A stretch of 36,257 nt of DNA, from assembly GCF_003333325.1 (NCBI RefSeq), contig NZ_QOLC01000107.1, positions 1-36,257 on the forward strand, given 5' to 3'. Both the position numbers and the translations under genes were made by a program. Positions 15,816 through 23,364 of the stretch are shown in pieces; position 1 is the first letter of the stretch, and every line of letters begins with the position of its first letter. The notes beneath the pieces were generated by a model. The model saw nothing but the letters and a program-made list of their open reading frames with translations. It made no database searches and was not told the DNA's origin. The stretch comes from Candidatus Ulvibacter alkanivorans (GTDB lineage: Bacteria; Bacteroidota; Bacteroidia; Flavobacteriales; Flavobacteriaceae).

Positions 15816-17084
15816 TTAATGTCCGTGTTCCAGTTCGCCCTTGACCATTTCCGAAGAAAGGGTGTAGGCTCCAACTGTGACAACCATAATATTTTTTGCC
15901 ATTTCTGAAGGAATATTGATTTCCACAAAGCCAAGGTCATTGACACCTGTACTTACGGGGATTCTTCTGAATTTCACCGTGTTTTCTTCGGTTTCCTCAT
16001 CCTCATCCACAATGAAAATATAGGATTGTTCGCCTTCCTTGACAATGGCTTCCTCTGGAACGGCATATCCTGATTTTTGTCCTTCCGCAATCCTGCCTTC
16101 AACATACATACCGGGAAGTAATTCGCCATTTTTATTATCTATATCGGCGTGCACGTGCAGGGCCTTAGGGTCTTCCTCAAAAGTTTTACCGATGGAATGT
16201 ACTTCTGCGGTCAACAATTCATTGGGTTTAGAAGCTACCGTAAAGATTATTTTCTGTCCTTCCTTTACCTTTGGAATATCCTTTTCGTACACTTTTAAGT
16301 CTAAATGAATTTTAGAATTATCGCTCACGGCGAACATCTTGGACTGTGGTGCCACATAGTCCCCAAGACTTACCATTACCTCGTCTACATAGCCCGATAT
16401 TGGCGTAGTTATAGGTATTGCAGAGTAGATTTCTCCTTGCTCTACCTTGGATGCGTTAATTCCCAATAAACGTAGTTTTGACCTTAAACCGTTTACACTT
16501 GAGGTCGTGGAACGAAATTTTGATTGTGCCATCTGGAATTCCTTGCCTGAGGAAACACCTTTGTCGAACAATATTTTTTTTCGCTCAAAATCCTGCTTTA
16601 GGAATACGAGTTCGTCGTTTTTTTCCTGATATTCCTGCTGCATACTTATAATATCCGGATGTTCAAGATATGCAAGCACTTCACCCTTGCGCACTTTATC
16701 TCCTTCTATAACCTTGATGGACCTAACATTACCACCCATAAATGGACTAATATTGGCCTTGTCTTGAGGGAAAAGTTCGAGTCTTCCTGTAACCTTGATA
16801 TTGTTACCGAGATTACGTTTTTCCAACAATTTGGTCTCAAGACCAACGGTTTCGATTTGGTCGTTGGTAAGCATTACCACACCTTCCTCGCCTTCTTCTT
16901 CATTATGACCGTCTTCTTCTTCTTCTTCTTCTTCATTATGTTCACCGTGTGCATCTCCTTCACCTTCCATTTTTTCGGTAGTTGTGTTTTCTTCGTTATG
17001 TCCCAATTCTGAATCGGGCTTGTCGTTGCAACCAACCATAAAGAAGGTCATTAATGCTACACTTACTATTGCTATATTTTTCAT
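15816..17084 (-). CDS. czcB: RND efflux periplasmic adaptor lipoprotein (CzcB-like)
   Basis: The 422-residue protein has a lipobox MTFFMVGC with Cys at residue 19. Residues 20-68 are an acidic, His-dotted linker (GDAHGEHN, seven Glu in a row, DGHNEEEGEEG), encoded in part by a CTT/GAA triplet run. After it comes the adaptor core: first lipoyl half (VRSIKVIEGDKVRKGEVLAY), a short helical hairpin (LKQDFERKKILF), the second half (ITTPISGYVDEVMVSLGDYV), then beta-barrel and C-terminal domains. The end ELEHGH may add a metal ligand. It starts 18 bases after the CzcA-TolC fusion gene stops and should connect that pump's inner- and outer-membrane domains in the periplasm. Confidence 0.9.
   Translation of the reverse strand: MKNIAIVSVALMTFFMVGCNDKPDSELGHNEENTTTEKMEGEGDAHGEHNEEEEEEEDGHNEEEGEEGVVMLTNDQIETVGLETKLLEKRNLGNNIKVTGRLELFPQDKANISPFMGGNVRSIKVIEGDKVRKGEVLAYLEHPDIISMQQEYQEKNDELVFLKQDFERKKILFDKGVSSGKEFQMAQSKFRSTTSSVNGLRSKLRLLGINASKVEQGEIYSAIPITTPISGYVDEVMVSLGDYVAPQSKMFAVSDNSKIHLDLKVYEKDIPKVKEGQKIIFTVASKPNELLTAEVHSIGKTFEEDPKALHVHADIDNKNGELLPGMYVEGRIAEGQKSGYAVPEEAIVKEGEQSYIFIVDEDEETEENTVKFRRIPVSTGVNDLGFVEINIPSEMAKNIMVVTVGAYTLSSEMVKGELEHGH
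16912..16934 (-). repeat. Trinucleotide (CTT/GAA) run encoding a poly-Glu stretch
   Basis: The plus strand reads TCT repeated across 23 bases, giving consecutive GAA/GAG-type codons in the adaptor linker. Such runs can change length by slippage in steps of whole codons and so alter the acidic linker without a frameshift. Confidence 0.7.
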
Positions 17085-17102
17085 TTCTTATTCTTTTTTA
17101 GA

Positions 17103-20100
17103 TTATAGGTTACCCAGTTGGTATTGCAACTCAATGAACTGCTGGTTATATTGATTTATAAACTGTATATGATTTTGTTTTATCCTGATGGCGCTGTTGA
17201 GTATCGTGATATAGTTCACATAATCAATTTCACCTTCCTTAGAAGCCAGTTCCGCCGTAGTAATTTGTTCCTCGGCCAAAAGCAATGCACCTTCCTGATA
17301 ATAGTTAAGTGTTTTTTGGGTCTTTTCCAGCGATTTTATGAGCTGTGACACTCTACTTTCGGTCATTGCCTTTTGTTCGAGATATTGATTCTCGGCGACC
17401 AATGCATCTGCTTTAGCGGCCTTTACCCTTGATTTCTGCGGAAAGAACCAAAGCGGTATGCTAATACCAGCCTGATAGGTGTTGAAACCCGACACATCAT
17501 CCACAATCTGCCTGCCGTAGGTGAAGTTGAACTTGGGTAGGAACTGTGCTTTTTCTACACCGATATTGGCTTTGCTTACTTCCGCATTTTGCATAGCATA
17601 TTGAAGCAAAGGATTATTGGCTGCGGAAGCCGAATCCAAATTGGCCAAAAAATCCATCGGTTCATAGAGCTGACCAACCGTTTCTATTTCTTGGTCAATG
17701 CCCAAATACTGCTTCAATGCCCTTTTTGCAATTTCAATGTCATCATAGGCTTGCTGTCGTAAAACCTGAATCTGCTGATATTCGGAAGAGGCAGCAATAA
17801 ATTCCAATTTGCCCGTTTCTCCTGTATCGTAACGCAATTCTGCAGCGGTCCTAAAGTTAGCATAAACACTGTCCAACTGTTCCGCAAAACGCAATTGCGC
17901 CTTGTTGTAATTGATGCGGTCATAAGCCTGCATCACATTGCGAATCAATTGCTGCTCGTTGACAGCGTAGAACGTTTCGCCCAGTTTAACACGTGCCTTA
18001 TAGAACTTGGATTTTGAAAAACCTGAAAGTAAATCAATATTTCCTTGCTGTACACCTATGGTAGTTTGTACACCGGGAAGGTCATTGCCAAACTCTTCCT
18101 TTCCTGTAAATACCTGTGTATTTCCCAAATCGAAGCTGGTACCCTTCATCGCCTGTTCACGTTCAATAAAGGCTTGGCTCTCTTTAAGGGAAGGATAATT
18201 TTCCTTGGCCAGAGCGATGGCTTCTTGCAAAGTGAGCACTTGGCTCATCTGGCCGTCCTGTGCACTTGCGGAAGTTGGGGATAAGAAACCTCCTAAACTC
18301 AATAATACCACAACCACGGTTGCACTTTTCTTGACGTAACTTGCGTCACCACCATTATTTTTCTTTTCTTTTCGTGATTCCAGCCAATAATACAGGACAG
18401 GAACAATGACCAGTGTCAAGAAGGTAGCCGTTATAAGTCCACCGATTACTACTGTCGCCAAAGGACGTTGTACTTCCGCACCACCAGAGGTAGAAACCGC
18501 CATTGGTATAAAGCCCATAATGGCTGCGGTAGCCGTCAGTAAAATTGGGCGTAAACGCTCGTGGGTTGCCTCGTATATTCGTTTTTTTAAGTCTGTCATT
18601 CCACTTTCTTTTAGTTCATTGAATTTGTTTATCAGTACCAATCCGTTTAAAACCGCAACTCCAAAGAGCACAATAAAACCTACTCCCGCAGAAATACTAA
18701 ATGGCATTCCCCTTATCCAAAGTGCAAACACGCCACCAATGGCCGCCAATGGCACTGCCATATAAATCATTAAGGACTGCGAGAACGAACTCAAGGCAAA
18801 ATAGAGCAATATGAATATTAGGAAAAGTGCAATAGGCACTACAATCATTAATCGGTCTGAAGCTCGTTGAAGGTTTTCGAACGAACCTCCATAGGTTACA
18901 AAATAACCAGGTGGCAATTTCACGTCCGTTTCCAATTTTTGCTGAATTTCCTCGACCATCGATTTTACATCGCGCCCACGAACATTGACCCCTACCGAAA
19001 TACGACGAGAGGTATTGTCCCTTGAAATCTGCATTGGCCCGGGCTTATAGCTGATATCTGCCACTTCCTTTAAAGGCACTTGCGCTCCGTTTGGCAAATC
19101 GATATAAAGATTTTTAAGGCTGTTGATGTCCTGTCTAAATTCCTTTGCCAAACGAATGACCACATCGAACCGTTTTTCGCCCTCAAAAATGACACTTGCC
19201 TGTTCTCCAGCAAATGACGCACTCACATAATCGTTCAGCTTGTCAACGGTTACACCGTATTGTGCCATTTTTGCGCGGTTATACACCACTGTCATTTGTG
19301 GCAAACCACTTGTAGCCTCGACATTAAGGTCAGCAGCTCCAGGAACCGTTCTGATGACTGCTGCGATTTCCTGTACCTTGTCTGCCAACACGCCCAAATC
19401 TTCTCCGTACAGTTTGATTGCTACGTCCTCACGGACACCTGTAAGCAATTCATTAAAACGAAGTTCCACGGGTTGGGTAAACACGAAATTTACGCCGGGA
19501 ACTACTGAAATTTTTTCTTGGATTTTTTCTATGAGTTCTTCCTTACTATCTGCAGAAGTCCATTTGCTCTTATCTTTTTCAAGAATAATGTAACTATCGG
19601 CAATGTCCATTGGCATTGGGTCTGTTGGTATTTCAGCAACACCAATCCTTGAAACTACCGTTTTTACTTCCGGAAATTCATTGATTAAATTTTGAAGTTT
19701 TTTTGAAGCCTCAATGGATTCGGTAAGACTGCTCCCCGGTTTTATCAAAGCCTGAAACGCAATATCGCCCTCATCAAATTTAGGTATGAATTCGCCACCC
19801 ATATTGCTGAAAATAAACCCTGCAATTAGTAATAGAGCAACTGCGCCAATCACGACACCAGCTCGAAAGCGCAGTGCGAAATTGAGCAAAGGAAGGTAAG
19901 CTCGATTTAGGCCCGCCATTATTTTATCACTGAACCTATCTATCTTGTTTTCAAATTTTGCAAACCAACTATTCTGATTTTTAGTAGGTTTAAGGAACAT
20001 TGCAGAAATCATTGGGACGTAAGTAAGACAAAGGATAATTGCTCCTAAAACGGCAAATCCAAAAGTAAATGCCATTGGACGGAACATTTTTCCTTCTACA

Positions 20101-21506
20101 CCCGTCAAAAATAGAATTGGTGTAAATACAATAAGGATAATAAGTTGTCCGAAAAACGCCGAATTCATCATCGTACTGGCAGATTCATAAGCAATTTCGT
20201 CCATTTCAGCCTGCTCAATGACCTTTGTTGATTTTTTCATCCGTTGATGAATGTGAAACACCATTCCTTCTACAATGATTACTGCACCATCTACGATGAT
20301 TCCAAAGTCGATTGCACCCAATGACATTAAGTTTGCCCATACACCGAATTGTTTCATCAAAATAAATGCGAAGAGCAATGATAATGGAATAACCGAAGCT
20401 GTAATTAATCCGCCACGGAAACTTCCCAAAAGCAAGACCAAAACAAAAATCACAATGAGGGAACCTTCTATGAGGTTTTTTTCAACGGTGCTTGTGGTTC
20501 TTCCTATCAATTCACTTCGGCTTAAAAATGTATCTATGTAAACGCCTTCGGGTAGGGATTTTTGTATTTCTACAATGCGCTTCTCCACATTTTCGACTAC
20601 GTTGCCTGGGCTTTCGCCTTTCAGCATTAAAATTTGTCCACCAACAGTTTCGTGTCCATCTTGGGTAAACGCACCATAACGCACCTGATTACCAAAGCCT
20701 ACTTTTTCGGCGACATCCCGGATTAAAACAGGACTTCCATTTTGAGTCGTCACAACTGTGTTTTCCAAATCCTCGATACTTCGTGCCAAACCTTCTCCAC
20801 GAATGAAATTTGCTTGGTGGTTTTTTTCAATATAAGCACCACCAGTATTGGCATTGTTTGCTTTAAGGGCTTCAAAGACCTGATTCATTGTAATACCGAA
20901 ACTTTTCAGCTTATTAGGGTTTATGGCAACTTCATACTGCTTTACATAACCACCAAAAGCATTTACCTCAACGACTCCAGGTACTAATGCCATTTGACGT
21001 TTTACAATCCAATCCTGAATGGTACGAAGCTCCATAGCATCGTATTTATCTTCGTAGCCCTCTTTTAATTTTAAGGTGTATTGGTAGATTTCGCCCAGAC
21101 CTGTTGTTATGGGTGCCATAAATGGCGTGCCGAAGCCTTCGGGGATTTCTCCAGCAACTTCGGTTAATTTCTCTTGTACCAATTGCCGGGGAAGATAAGT
21201 GCCTGCCTCATCCTTAAAGACAATTGTAACTACGGACAGCCCAAAACGGGATACTGAACGCAGTTCGATAACGTCAGGAAGATTGGCCATTGCCAATTCT
21301 ACGGGATAGGTAACAAATTGCTCTATATCTTCGGTCCCCAAGTTTGGGGCTACTGTTATTACCTGTACTTGATTGTTTGTTATGTCGGGTACAGAACCCA
21401 AGTTTATAGTGGCCATAGACCAAATGCCGGTACCAACCAATGTCACTATAAATAAGCCAATAATAAATTTATTATTAATGGAAAATGAAATGATTTTGTT
21501 AATCAT
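17103..21506 (-). CDS. czcA: CzcA-type RND metal pump fused to a C-terminal TolC-like channel domain
   Basis: This 1467-residue protein is an RND pump (residues 1 to about 1040) followed in frame by an outer-membrane-factor domain (about 1080-1467). TM4 of the pump has D400-F-G-x3-D406-G-A-x3-V-E413, which lines up with the proton-relay residues D402, D408 and E415 of Cupriavidus CzcA, so Co/Zn/Cd or Co/Ni are the likely ions. Between the two parts lies KKSATVVVVLLSLGGFLS followed by PTSASAQ, a stretch that looks exactly like a Sec signal peptide with its cleavage site. The last domain starts VLTLQEAIALAKENYPSL, a typical TolC opening. CzcA-CzcC-like fusions are known in Bacteroidota. It follows a His-rich gene and precedes the adaptor gene, completing a tripartite pump from two genes. 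Confidence 0.93.
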   Translation of the reverse strand: MINKIISFSINNKFIIGLFIVTLVGTGIWSMATINLGSVPDITNNQVQVITVAPNLGTEDIEQFVTYPVELAMANLPDVIELRSVSRFGLSVVTIVFKDEAGTYLPRQLVQEKLTEVAGEIPEGFGTPFMAPITTGLGEIYQYTLKLKEGYEDKYDAMELRTIQDWIVKRQMALVPGVVEVNAFGGYVKQYEVAINPNKLKSFGITMNQVFEALKANNANTGGAYIEKNHQANFIRGEGLARSIEDLENTVVTTQNGSPVLIRDVAEKVGFGNQVRYGAFTQDGHETVGGQILMLKGESPGNVVENVEKRIVEIQKSLPEGVYIDTFLSRSELIGRTTSTVEKNLIEGSLIVIFVLVLLLGSFRGGLITASVIPLSLLFAFILMKQFGVWANLMSLGAIDFGIIVDGAVIIVEGMVFHIHQRMKKSTKVIEQAEMDEIAYESASTMMNSAFFGQLIILIVFTPILFLTGVEGKMFRPMAFTFGFAVLGAIILCLTYVPMISAMFLKPTKNQNSWFAKFENKIDRFSDKIMAGLNRAYLPLLNFALRFRAGVVIGAVALLLIAGFIFSNMGGEFIPKFDEGDIAFQALIKPGSSLTESIEASKKLQNLINEFPEVKTVVSRIGVAEIPTDPMPMDIADSYIILEKDKSKWTSADSKEELIEKIQEKISVVPGVNFVFTQPVELRFNELLTGVREDVAIKLYGEDLGVLADKVQEIAAVIRTVPGAADLNVEATSGLPQMTVVYNRAKMAQYGVTVDKLNDYVSASFAGEQASVIFEGEKRFDVVIRLAKEFRQDINSLKNLYIDLPNGAQVPLKEVADISYKPGPMQISRDNTSRRISVGVNVRGRDVKSMVEEIQQKLETDVKLPPGYFVTYGGSFENLQRASDRLMIVVPIALFLIFILLYFALSSFSQSLMIYMAVPLAAIGGVFALWIRGMPFSISAGVGFIVLFGVAVLNGLVLINKFNELKESGMTDLKKRIYEATHERLRPILLTATAAIMGFIPMAVSTSGGAEVQRPLATVVIGGLITATFLTLVIVPVLYYWLESRKEKKNNGGDASYVKKSATVVVVLLSLGGFLSPTSASAQDGQMSQVLTLQEAIALAKENYPSLKESQAFIEREQAMKGTSFDLGNTQVFTGKEEFGNDLPGVQTTIGVQQGNIDLLSGFSKSKFYKARVKLGETFYAVNEQQLIRNVMQAYDRINYNKAQLRFAEQLDSVYANFRTAAELRYDTGETGKLEFIAASSEYQQIQVLRQQAYDDIEIAKRALKQYLGIDQEIETVGQLYEPMDFLANLDSASAANNPLLQYAMQNAEVSKANIGVEKAQFLPKFNFTYGRQIVDDVSGFNTYQAGISIPLWFFPQKSRVKAAKADALVAENQYLEQKAMTESRVSQLIKSLEKTQKTLNYYQEGALLLAEEQITTAELASKEGEIDYVNYITILNSAIRIKQNHIQFINQYNQQFIELQYQLGNL

Positions 21507-21536
21507 AGAAAATGTATTAATTCAGTTTAAAACTTA

Positions 21537-21556
21537 CGTTGCGAATAGGTGCAACG
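21537..21556. promoter_or_regulatory. Dyad CGTTGC-N8-GCAACG in the leader of the CzcA fusion gene
   Basis: A perfect 6-bp inverted repeat with an 8-base centre lies 31 bases upstream of the CzcA start, between it and the His-rich gene. It could be an operator or a small RNA hairpin affecting translation of the large gene. A second short dyad, GCATT-N8-AATGC, lies directly beside it. No T-run follows, so it is not a terminator. Confidence 0.35.
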
Positions 21557-21625
21557 CATTTATATAGCAATGCCTATCTTGAGAAGCATCACGTTAGGAT
21601 ATAGCTATCCTTAAAAAAAACTGAA

Positions 21626-22018
21626 TTATACTTGAGGGGGTTGAAAAAGAGATTCCAGATATCTGGAATTGAAGTTGACTGTATATAAATTAAACTGCTC
21701 TTTATCTTCAAACTTAAATCGATTGATAAGAGGTGTTGCGGTGTTTGCTATAAAAACTACAGGATGACAACATTGATGATGAGAATGGACAGGTACGTTA
21801 TCCTTATCTGAATTATTATGATGCCCTTCGCTTTTTGCATCGTTTGCGATGTAATCTTCTACTATATATTCAAAGAAAGAGTCGCCATAAACTTTATGGT
21901 CTTGATAATGGGAAATTAAGTTTGAAATTTCTTTAATTGGTCCACATAAGTCCATATCTACGCTGATTCCTTGAAAAAAGAGTAAAATAGACATTGATAT
22001 AGAAAAGAATATTTTCAT
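21626..22018 (-). CDS. His/Cys-containing secreted small protein heading the czc operon
   Basis: The 130-residue product has a hydrophobic N-terminus (MKIFFSISMSILLFFQGISV) that is a likely signal peptide. The mature part has a conserved-looking LCGPIKEISNLISHY, a His region (EGHHNN), and HSHHQCCHPVVFI, a strong His/Cys metal site. It ends SRYLESLFQPPQV, similar in style to the end of the His-rich protein at 7229-7669. Such small proteins often head CzcA-type operons in Bacteroidota. It lies behind a good promoter and a palindromic operator and is followed by the CzcA-TolC gene after 119 bases. A role as periplasmic metal sensor or carrier is inferred only. Confidence 0.75.
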   Translation of the reverse strand: MKIFFSISMSILLFFQGISVDMDLCGPIKEISNLISHYQDHKVYGDSFFEYIVEDYIANDAKSEGHHNNSDKDNVPVHSHHQCCHPVVFIANTATPLINRFKFEDKEQFNLYTVNFNSRYLESLFQPPQV

Positions 22019-22027
22019 AAAGTTTTA

Positions 22028-22035
22028 CAAAGATA
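22028..22035 (-). promoter_or_regulatory. -7 promoter box TATCTTTG of the czc operon
   Basis: TATCTTTG on the minus strand is a perfect TAnnTTTG match, 9 bases before the ATG of the His-rich gene (22018). TTTG occurs 25 bases further upstream (22061-22064), longer than the usual 19-20 base spacing, and overlaps a palindrome. This is the best promoter for the whole upper cluster. Confidence 0.6.
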
Positions 22036-22047
22036 CAAATTAATCGA

Positions 22048-22062
22048 TGCACAGGTTGTGCA
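22048..22062. promoter_or_regulatory. Operator-like palindrome TGCACA-N3-TGTGCA
   Basis: A perfect inverted repeat of 6-bp arms around a 3-base centre (GGT) lies between the -33 and -7 positions of the czc promoter. A bound regulator here would block RNA polymerase. Candidates in the window are the two Fur-family proteins; the sequence is not a classic Fur or Zur box, so an outside regulator is also possible. Confidence 0.5.
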
Positions 22063-22230
22063 AAGAAGAATGCCAACACTTTGATATGAATGTGTAATGA
22101 ACTCAAACTTGAAAATGTAGTTGTAATAATTTAAATAAGATGACGATATTGTGATACATTTCTATTTAGCTCATATCATAGTAGAAGTATCCTTAAATTA
22201 AATGAGGTTGATTGCTTGTAAGGCATTAAA

Positions 22231-22249
22231 TCCAGTTTGAGGTACTGGA
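22231..22249 (-). terminator. Weak hairpin after the DUF932 gene
   Basis: TCCAGT and ACTGGA pair around a 7-base loop 17 bases beyond the stop of the DUF932 gene. Only a weak T-rich stretch (ATTTAATG) follows on the minus strand, so it may end the transcript poorly. It separates the island maintenance genes from the metal cluster. Confidence 0.35.
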
Positions 22250-22265
22250 CAAACCTATATTAACT

Positions 22266-23102
22266 TTATGCCATAGCATAGACTTCATCAAACAGCTTTT
22301 TATCTAACCGTTCTTGTTGGCCGAAGCTTTTCTTCAAAACGTTATGAAGTACTGAATTGAATGCATTGTAACCTAACCACAGATTTGGTTCTTCATTCAG
22401 TAGCAAGGCTTCGTAGTTCAAGATTTCTATGACCTCACGAGACTTTTTTGAAGGGTCGCTATTCTTGTCGCTACATTCATATCTGAACAATTTCGTTCTG
22501 TCAAGAATCGCTTTCACAAATTCTTGTGTGTCGATGATTTTAAATTCCTTCATCTTGTCGAATTTCTTGGTAATGGTGTAGAATTCGTTGTCCAGAAATT
22601 TATCGAAAAGATTGTTCAACCTCGGCATAATTAAGTGCGTATTGTTCTTACTGTGCTTTATGGAAAACTCGATTTCTGCTTGAGAAACGTGCAGACCATT
22701 TGAACACACTTCTCTATAAAATCCAAAGTGACCAGAGGTCTTTTCACTACCGTCATAGGAATTTTTGAACCGAAGCATCGGCAGTATCAAATCTTTATCA
22801 TTTTTGACCGTAAACTGGCTTTTGTCGTCGATGATAAAGTCGGTAATGAACGACCTATCATTTTTGTTGATGGTGCGTTTGTGGAAGTTCAGCTGTGCAT
22901 CGGTCAGCATTTCTTCAGCTTTCTTGAAGAACAGTTGGTTCGGAATGTGGCCATAGCTGTTCGATACCACGTTGACAATTTTGCCATTTGAGATAATGGC
23001 ATTTTCAAGCCCTCTTCGGGATTCCATCTGTGTCAGACTTTTTAAGGATTTCATTTCTGATGGAACAAAGATTTCATCCTGTTGTAAATTTTGTAAATAC
23101 AT
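22266..23102 (-). CDS. DUF932 phage/plasmid-like protein
   Basis: The 278-residue protein matches the DUF932 pattern typical of plasmids, phages and integrative elements: an early region with NAIISNGKIVNVVSNSYGHI, a middle FGFYREVCSNGLHV, and a late helical part with LWLGYNAFNSVLHNVLKK. No catalytic motif is known. It is preceded by a leader nearly identical to that of the ParB-like gene, so both are probably controlled alike. Together with the ParB-like gene it marks this DNA as part of a mobile element rather than core chromosome. Confidence 0.85.
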   Translation of the reverse strand: MYLQNLQQDEIFVPSEMKSLKSLTQMESRRGLENAIISNGKIVNVVSNSYGHIPNQLFFKKAEEMLTDAQLNFHKRTINKNDRSFITDFIIDDKSQFTVKNDKDLILPMLRFKNSYDGSEKTSGHFGFYREVCSNGLHVSQAEIEFSIKHSKNNTHLIMPRLNNLFDKFLDNEFYTITKKFDKMKEFKIIDTQEFVKAILDRTKLFRYECSDKNSDPSKKSREVIEILNYEALLLNEEPNLWLGYNAFNSVLHNVLKKSFGQQERLDKKLFDEVYAMA

Positions 23103-23118
23103 AGCTTTTGAATTTTAG

Positions 23119-23268
23119 TTAAACAATATTTGAGCAGTACCCAAACGGAAGCTAAAATCTCAGCTCAAAAGGAAACGGAATAAATTAGCGATGGCATAAG
23201 GAATGGCTTTATGCCGTAGTCTTTTGATGGGTGTATTTTACGAGTTTACCTTTGCGCTAACTATTGAT
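23119..23268 (-). repeat. Duplicated leader, copy A (upstream of DUF932)
   Basis: About 150 bases upstream of the DUF932 start repeat those upstream of the ParB-like gene (25170-25316). Conserved blocks include TAAACAATATTTGAGCAG, CCAAACGGAAG, a 23-base block starting GCTCAAAAGGAAACGG, a 27-base block starting TGGCTTTATGCCGTAG, and a TATTTTACGAGTTTACCT block. Between the third and fourth blocks the copies differ fully. TTGAGC and GCTCAA can pair to form a stem in both. In copy A, GGCATAA and TTATGCC add a second hairpin. It may be a shared promoter, operator or regulatory RNA leader. Confidence 0.85.
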
Positions 23269-23312
23269 TGATAACCCCTTCCTTGTGAACCTACTTTTGA
23301 TTGTACTGTCAT

Positions 23313-23346
23313 AAAAAAGAAAAAGAGCCAGCACGAATGCTGACCC
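23313..23346 (-). terminator. Rho-independent terminator after the ParB-like gene
   Basis: On the minus strand GGGTCAGCA and TGCTGGCTC pair over 9 bp (two G-T pairs) around a TTCG tetraloop, followed by TTTTTCTTTTTT. It begins 19 bases past the ParB-like stop. It shows that DUF932 has its own promoter downstream, in the duplicated leader. Confidence 0.88.
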
Positions 23347-23364
23347 TTCTTCAAACAACAAAAG

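Noticed and set aside
16912..16934. TCT repeat as a possible phase-variation tract
   Set aside because: The unit is three bases within a coding region, so slippage would change length but not frame. On/off switching is not expected.
21589..21616. TTAGGATA-TAGC-TATCCTTAA hairpin near the CzcA leader as a terminator
   Set aside because: The A-run lies on the wrong side for a minus-strand terminator and there is no T-run after the stem; a stop here would also silence the pump gene.
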